The notes below the pieces were generated by a model. It made no database searches. It was not told the origin of the DNA and saw nothing but the letters and a program-made list of their open reading frames with translations. From positions 19,297,716-19,361,715 of the forward strand of contig NC_045144.1 in the NCBI RefSeq assembly GCF_008831285.2: a stretch of DNA of 64,000 bases. The letters run 5' to 3'. The position numbers were made by a program, and so were the translations under genes. Shown here piece after piece: positions 56,813-64,000 of this stretch. Source of the DNA: Nymphaea colorata (lineage: Eukaryota > Streptophyta > Magnoliopsida > Nymphaeales > Nymphaeaceae). The first letter of the stretch is position 1. The number at the start of each line of letters is the position of its first letter.

Positions 56813-58065
56813 GTAAGTTTCTTTCCATCTCACTCCTGATTGTTCCTGTTGAGATAAGGGAAGCATGTTCCCCGTTTTACATTCTTCTCTTCGTCGGTTC
56901 GTCCTATTTCGAAGTAGACTGTGCAATGTAGCGGTTCTGTCCTAGCGATCGGTTATCTGTTCATTTATAGTTTATTGTCTTTGTCCCTTCGCTTTCATAT
57001 TTGTATGTACTGATATCGCGGTGGATCTACGAGGAAAACGCGCGGCGCATGCTTTTTTGCTATGATCTGGAGAATTTTTATTGAGACGATTTCGTGCGAG
57101 ATTGGATTCTTGCACTTGTTCCCGATCTTCATTTTTTCTCTTTTATCCGTTCCGAGGCAGTCGATCAAGTTGAATGGTTTGGGTTGTTTTTTTCCTTCTT
57201 CGCTTGTGTGCTTTTAATGTTGATATTCACCGATAGCTCCTGCCGATTTGTGAGAAAGAGGCGCGTTACCTCCCTTTAGTTACTTATCTAGGAATCAGCG
57301 TTTTGAAACATCCTCCGTGCAAGAACTGGCCATCATGTCATGAGATCTTGCATTTTCTTGTTTTCTCCTTCTGATATTGATTTGATTACTGATTGAATCT
57401 CTCAAGGAAGGGAAAGATAGATCACTGTGTGTTGTGCGCGTGTGTGCACGCGCAGGAGATCTTGCTTTTCTCTTTTCTTCTTTTTGCTGTACTTACTGGA
57501 TATCTGAAAGAGGAGACGTCTGTGTGTGTGTGTGTGCATGCACTCGCAAACATGAATGTTTGTCCTACTTCCATATGCACAGTTTTCCCTTTCTTTTTCC
57601 ACAGCTAGTGATAAGAAATATTAATCAAGTTAAAAGCTGAAGATGGTGAAACTACAGAAATCATAACATAGTTAAGTCTTCTGATTGTTCTTAAAGTGTA
57701 TTCTGAACGGGAAAATAGGTTAAACTAAAATATATCATGATGCAAGTCTAGGTAACTTGGATTGGCATGTATAATCACTGTTCTTGGAAATTTATCATAT
57801 AGATTCTCCTTAATTTGTTGAAACTCATGAACCGCAAGCATCCATCGTCATTAGAAAGGTTCAATGTCGATTTGTGTTTCTCCTTCCATATATTTGCTAA
57901 TTCCGGCATTTAGCGGTATTAGTGTTTCTTTTGGACTATATTTTTAGGATTTACTCCAAATTTAAACCTGCAACATGCATAGACATTGCGTCCAACTCTG
58001 ATTTATTCTAGGTGAACAAACATATCCCCGAAGCTGTAAGATGTAAGATGATGAAATTGTAAGAG
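56813..58065. other. Possible first intron; non-coding
   Basis: T-rich, intron-like DNA with a TG microsatellite at about 57521-57536. No exon recognised. Confidence 0.4.
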
Positions 58066-58070
58066 CATAA

Positions 58071-61000
58071 TGTTGGGTAGTGGTAGTGGCCATGAGCCCT
58101 ACCCATTCATATCGTAACTGCAAGGGGGCCCACTTGCAGTTACGAGCTTTAATGCTCACCTAAAATCTCTCACTCACTCAATCGCTGCTAGGGTTGGGGA
58201 AAACCTAAGGGGCTGGACTATCGATTCCTAGTATATCTAGAGAGTTTGATGAATCTCTCTAACACATCAACCTGTGAGAGGCCCCTTGGAAGAAAACCCC
58301 AAAAATCTCTCTCTCTCTAGTTTTCTTTCTTTCTTCCTTTCTTGCTCGCAGAGTTGCAGGCCAAACTTGGTTGGAGATCCTGGGCGGAACCTAAAGTTCC
58401 TACAGTGGTATCAGAGCGTCAGGTTCTTCTAATTTCGGTAAGTCTCTTCAGACTTCTGTGACGCCTATGATGATTACCTATGTCATGCTGTGAATGCCTA
58501 AGTGTGTATCAAGCTGTATATCGAATCATGTTTTGTGAATGTGCAAAGCATGCTAGTGTTGAGTGCTCTGTCTCTGAGTTTCAAGAGAAGCAAAGATCAG
58601 TGTCGATCTCTAACCCAAGCATATAAGTGTCTTAAAAGGAAGACGCTGTAATAAGAACAAATAGCAGAGGGTTTGGACAGAGAATGCATAAATCAGAGGA
58701 CTTCGTTTTTTTTTTTTTAGTCGACCTCTTTGTTTTTCCAATGACCGAGCATGTGGAGAACGCCTTCACCAGCAGGAAAGGGCAAGCATCCTTTTTTTTA
58801 GTGCTGTCTCAGATAAGAAACACCGAGCGAGAAGGAAGGCTGCACACACTCCCTGCTGACCGCCTGACGGCGGCCCTTCCTCTCCTTCATCACGGAAGAG
58901 GAGGGGCGACGGCCTGTTTCCTTTCTTCTGATTAAAAAAAAAAAAAAGGCACAAAAAAAAAAAGGGGGAAAGGCCACCACCATGGCCGGCGGTGGCCCTT
59001 TCACTTACGGGAGTAGTGAATCAGGGTTGTTCTCTGAAGTGGCACGAGCATCTCCTCGCGATAATGGTGGAAATTGGCCGGAGGCGGCAGTTGAAACCGT
59101 CGGTCAGCCGGACGCGGTGGAGGTGCGGCGGGCGAAACCCTAGCAAATGGTTTTCGCGAGAGGAGAGAGAGTATCGAGCGAGAAAAATGGGGAAAACTCG
59201 TTCGGAGGGGTATTTATACAAAAAATTTTGAAATTACGAATTTGGTCCACACATTTCTCATAATGTTTTGAAACGCATTCATATTTTGTAAATATTAGTT
59301 CCGCTGCCATTTTTGCTGAAAATCTTTTCAGAAAAAGGCTTGTGAAAGCTTATTTCTGTGGAAACCTAGAATTTTATATGAAATTCCGTAATGATACCCT
59401 CAGAGTTATTCTAAATTTCTTTCCGTAATGATACCCTCAGAGTTATTCTAAATTTCTGAAAGAAGGTTCCAGAAATTGTTTTGCATTTCCGATGAAAACA
59501 GAGATTTTGTATAATTGTATATAGGTTCCCTCAAGATGATCGAAAATTGCAGCAAAAAGGGTTCCAAACGATTTAAAATTTAATATTGAGTTTTGATTGT
59601 TTTAAGTGATACCTTAAAATGGTATTAAAGATCTTCTCCCTGTTGTGTATCGTTGTTATATATTTGTCATGGAATTAACTTAGAAATGATTTCAACAGTG
59701 GGAGCTTAGAAATGGTGAAAACTAAAAATGGTTAGCAACAAGTTTGTGTGCTTATGCAATTTTGTTACTTTGTGTGTGCATGACCCAATGGCGCTATAAA
59801 TGTTGTGTCGTATTTGGATATGGATATTATGTTGAAACATGTTTATACTGAATTTGAATTTGGATCCTCTTGTTGATATTATTGTATGTGGATCCGATCT
59901 GAATTTAAATAATTATTTGGATTGTTGCTTTGGATCTGATTGTTGCTTAAGAACCATATTTGTATTCAGTTTGAATTATGACATATTCAGATCTAAATTT
60001 GTTTGGATATTGGTTAAAAATCCATATCCTGTTTATGTTGGTTCAAGTATATGTTATTGTACTTAATTTATGAATATTCATCTTAATTTTGGGTCTATGC
60101 AGATATTAGATATGACCAAAACTTTTGTTTTCAAAATCCATATTCAGTTGACACTAAACACTAAACATTGCATTCTTTTGGAGCATGATCTGATTTGACT
60201 TGTTCAAGATCTATATTAGATCTAAACATATTATGATGAGCTTTGATTTTTAGATCTAATGGTTTTACAAGTTGTACTTTTGCAATGTGTGTAACGCTAA
60301 AGTGCTAAAGATGAATTCCAGTTAGAAGGAATGATTATGTTATCACATGTTGATATGCTAAGAGGTGTAAATCAACACTCTTAGACATGGTGAGATCCTT
60401 ATAACATTATGTTGGGTCGTGATACATTAAGTTCCAAATTAACTTGGTTGAATCATTGGATCCAAATTCTCGTACTGTTACTAAACACAATATATCATGT
60501 TTGCTTTTTGGATCCAATGATATTATGATATTTGTTGTCCTTTCATACTCAAATCATTCTAGAGTGCTATTGAACAAGGCAGAGTGCTATTGAACAAGGC
60601 TTTATTTACTCCATTAATGAGGTGAACTTGTTTTAAAATATATATTCAAGAGGTGTAATGTAACACTCTTGGAGTGGAACTCATATAAGTTTGAATGTCT
60701 TGATTTAAAGACTTACTTTATTTGCTCTTAAGGGTGATGGATAAGTTTGGGTAAAAACCTGCATCATCTCAAGGTAAAGAAATTTTTTCTTGTTTCACCT
60801 TGTTCAACAGTTGGACTATTGTTTGGATCCAAGCATGGTTATTGAAATCATAGTGCACAATACTTCATATGGATCATTTTTTTTTAAATTCAGATTATTG
60901 TATTGTGGATATTGCTGGTTGGATCTGAATTTTCATATTTGAACTAATGAAATCCACATTACGTAAAGTTTAGCTGCAGATCTAAACTGACTTGTTTGGA

Positions 61001-63439
61001 TATGTGAGAATAATTCATATCCTGTTGTTTTAATTCCAATATATGTTATCATGGTTGCTTTTGGCAATACGTGTTGTCATTCTAGATCCAAAGGTTATTA
61101 TTGAAAATCATTGAATAAAACTTCATTTGCCTTTCTTTCTTAGGAAAATGAATTTATTTTAATGCATACTCAAGAGATGTAATATAATACTTGTTTGAAG
61201 CTTTGTAGCACTAAAGTGCTAATACATGATAACTTGTTTTTCTCAAAAGAGAGATGGGTTAGCAATGATCTAAATATGGTTGTTGAATCATATTGTAGAA
61301 TATTTCAATGAGGATCATGTGTTTTAAACTCATATCAATTGTATTGTGGATGTTTTTGGTTTGGATCTATACTAATTTAATCTGAATCTTTATATTCATG
61401 TGGCTTTTGGAATTGGATCTATTCATTGTTTGAGATCCACCTTATATACATCATTGATTCAGATTTGAATATATATTTGGATATATGGTTAAACAACCAT
61501 ATCTTGTTTATATTAGATCCAAGCATATTATGTTATTTATTCGTTTGAGGATCAAACAAAGCTAGCTTGGTATTAAGCAAGTTTCTGTTTGAGGATGAAT
61601 TTGATTTTAAATTTTTCATGAGGTATAAAATAATACTCATGAAAATAATGAGATCCACACTAATTAGATTCATATTGAAATACTTGGAGATCTATAATAC
61701 ATGTTAAATGCATATCTAAAAATGAAACGATGTGTTTGCAAATACATATGTATGGGATACCCAAATGAAAGTAGGGTATATGACATTTTCTTTTTACGCA
61801 TGAGTTTGAAGTGTTCGAATAAGAATACCGAATACAATAATCCAATGGGAGATCATAACGATCTACTGGAGGATCTGATTTATTCAGATAATCAGTCTGG
61901 CAATGAACCGACTGAGAAACAATTTAATGATGAATCAACTGTGCACGATTCTTATGATGATAAGTCTGGTAATGAACCGACTGGGTAGTGAGCTCCATGA
62001 TTATATGTGAATAATTGTTGCATGTACAAAAACTGACTATTTATTTGGTGATCAAGTTTGATTGATTGAATATGCTAATAAGCGGTCAGGTAATGAACCG
62101 ACTAAGATCAGTTTGGTATTAAACGTCCAACTGAAGCTTATTAGTGATCTTATTGATCATCTTGTGGTATACATATGTAGAGATATGTGAATTGTATATT
62201 GCATGCATGGGTTGTCAAAATTATGTATTGACCTTGATGAGTTAAATGAAACTCATTGTATGAGAGAGTACATTGATGAAAATTATACAAGATGAAAAGT
62301 GCTTGTATGATAGACTATGGGTTGATTGCTCATTCCCTTAAATAGTCATAATAAAGATTAAGTGTCGCTAATCAAGTTGATGACTATATAAATATTTGAT
62401 AAGTGGGAGCACACTTGAATATGTCATTTACTATGTTGAAAAACTAATATTGCTTTGCCATATGATATAATGCATTGCATAAATGCTATGGAACTCCTGT
62501 TGTTAAAGGAGTTAAGTAATTATGGAATACAGTAAAGAAAAATATTTCATGTGTTCTGGACTTGGTACAAGCTTCTAATTTGGCTTGTAAGTATACATTA
62601 AGAAAGTCCAGGCTGACCCTTGTTTTATGACAGTTAAATGTTTGAGATACATGAATGAAACAAATGATATATTCAAGTGATTGTTAGCATTTTTTAACAA
62701 AAGGAATTCTAAATGTATGAGGCTAAGAAATTCCTGGTTTGCCTCTTTGTGAGGTGGTTGAAAAATATTCAGATTGATTTCATTGTTGAATAAGAAGAGA
62801 ATATGCATGCACGTTCCAAATGCTTATATGATTGCTAGTATTATAATCAAGAGAATTCTTGATGTTTTATGTAAAACTTGTGGTCCACATGGGACTAAGT
62901 TTTAGTATGTTATAATGTGATATATATTAAATATTTGAAAGGTTGCGAAGGAAAAACCATTGAATGGAAAACCTCGCTGTAAACCTTCAAAAAGGTTAGG
63001 TTGCGTTGGAAAAGCCAATTATGGAAAACCACGTAACAAATTGAATAAAGAAAACCCACATAGAGTGGAAGCAAACTGGCGGTCTCATGGCCAAGTGGGA
63101 GATGTTGGGTAGTGGTAGTGGCCATGAGCCCTACCCATTCATATCGTAACTGCAAGGGGGGCCCACTTGCAGTTACGAGCTTTAATGCTCACCTAAAATC
63201 TCTCACTCACTCAACCGCTGCTAGGGTTGGGAAAAACCTAAGGGGCTGGACTATCGATTCCTAGTATATCTAGAGAGTTTGATGAATCTCTCTCTAACAC
63301 ATCAACCTGTGAGAGGCCCCTTGGAAGAAAACCCCAAAAATCTCTCTCTCTCTAGTTTTCTTTCTTTCTTCCTTTCTTGCTCGCAGAGTTGCAGGCCAAA
63401 CTTGGTTGGAGATCCTGGGCGGAACCTAAAGTTCCTACA
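58071..63439 (+). mobile_element. Complete LTR retrotransposon, non-coding interior (non-autonomous)
   Basis: 5' LTR 58071-58404 and 3' LTR 63103-63439 both begin TGTTGGGTAG and end GTTCCTACA. They differ by about two substitutions and two small indels. A 5-bp duplication, CATAA, flanks the element (58066-58070, 63440-63444). The primer-binding site TGGTATCAGAGC (58406-58417) matches initiator tRNA-Met, and a purine tract AAGTGGGAGA (63093-63102) precedes the 3' LTR. The 4.7-kb interior contains no gag-pol frame. Only traces such as repeated SGNEPT words (61900-62100) and an RNase-H-like VKCLRYMN segment (about 62631) hint at Copia origin. The near-identical LTRs point to recent movement using enzymes from another element. 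Confidence 0.9.
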
Positions 63440-63444
63440 CATAA

Positions 63445-64000
63445 AGGGTTGAATGTGAGCTTCGGCTGTTTTTTGGGTGATAAAATGAAATATTCTTTTA
63501 GGTAAAGTTTGCACCTGTCAACATTATTAAGAAAATCCAAAACCTTCAATTGGACCTCCTCCGCTTTCGAATACCAGGCAATATTCGGCCGTCTACATCT
63601 CCAAATTCCGATCGGGTATGCGAAAGTTTAAGTAAATTCAGTAGCGGAAGTAGGGTTTGATTGTGGCTGAGTGTGCCTGGGGTTGAGATCTGATCATTTA
63701 GGACAAAATTATGGGTTTGTCCGTAAGCTAAGAAGTCGTATCTGGATCTTCAATTTCATTGATTTGAACTTTTATTTCAAGTCTGAGTTCCGAGTTTGAT
63801 TAGATCCAGATCCAAAAAGGGTTCTACAGCTACCTGCCGCAGGTCTTATTCAGTAAGGTCCGGTCCAAACAGACTGTTATTTATTTAAATAAGCCCGGTC
63901 ATAGCCTAGTCCGCTGTTCGTCATGCCAGCGTATGAGCATGAAAAATGTAAAAAACTGATTAAAAAAAAATATCAAGCGGACATGGTGCATGTGAGCACA
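63445..64000. other. Right edge of window
   Basis: AT-rich DNA with no recognisable gene. It may continue the intron of the gene starting near 56617. Confidence 0.35.

Noticed and set aside
1-64000. CRISPR arrays, bacterial operons, phage or insertion sequences
   Set aside because: The sequence is plainly plant nuclear DNA; tandem repeats found lack a repeat-spacer pattern.

Overview
The window is nuclear DNA from a flowering plant. The evidence is spliced genes with GT-AG introns, transit and signal peptides, an intron-containing tRNA-Tyr, a U5 snRNA gene with a plant-type USE plus TATA promoter, a plastid-targeted acetohydroxyacid synthase (AHAS/ALS), and dense plant-type transposons, MITEs and pararetrovirus debris. 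I cannot name the species. No prokaryotic feature or CRISPR array is present.

Genes from left to right. (1) Plastid ribosomal protein bL27 is in two pieces that face away from each other: exon 1 on the minus strand at 641-937, exons 2-3 on the plus strand at 4455-4800. (2) At 6579-7134 lie the 3' exons of a probable membrane- or GPI-anchored protein gene (minus), interrupted by two small transposons. (3) An 8-cysteine lipid-transfer-like protein is at about 9317-9727 (minus). (4) tRNA-Tyr(GUA) is at 16333-16425 (minus). (5) A U5 snRNA gene with its promoter is at 18216-18420 (plus). (6) An intact, intronless AHAS gene is at 35011-37044 (plus). (7) A RAMP4/SERP-like ER membrane protein gene is at 39909-42270 (minus, 3 coding exons, the first being only the ATG). 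(8) A nodulin-like/NFD4-type MFS transporter gene is at 47584-50177 (minus, 3 exons). (9) A promoter and 5' leader of an unidentified plus-strand gene lie near 56617-56812.

The middle of the window (18-35 kb) is rearranged accessory DNA. Two direct copies of a block (21663-24065 and 29498-31770) each contain an uncharacterised open segment, a U2-type snRNA promoter with a decayed U2 5' end, and a minus-strand endogenous pararetrovirus remnant. An AHAS 3' pseudogene (26.3-27.0 kb), an AHAS 5' fragment fused to an inverted AHAS 5' UTR (32.1-32.3 kb) and a 1.55-kb foldback palindrome (32.66-34.22 kb) lie upstream of the working AHAS gene. An importin-alpha exon remnant with an adjoining hairpin is at 24.4-24.9 kb.

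The right part holds a tRNA-derived SINE with target duplication (52.5 kb), hAT-like MITEs, and a complete, apparently young, non-coding LTR retrotransposon (58071-63439, target duplication CATAA). The intact protein genes are ordinary plastid, ER and membrane housekeeping functions, and nothing suggests that they act as a cluster. The observations most worth checking are the split bL27 gene, the AHAS-derived inverted structures, and the repeated snRNA-promoter/pararetrovirus block.
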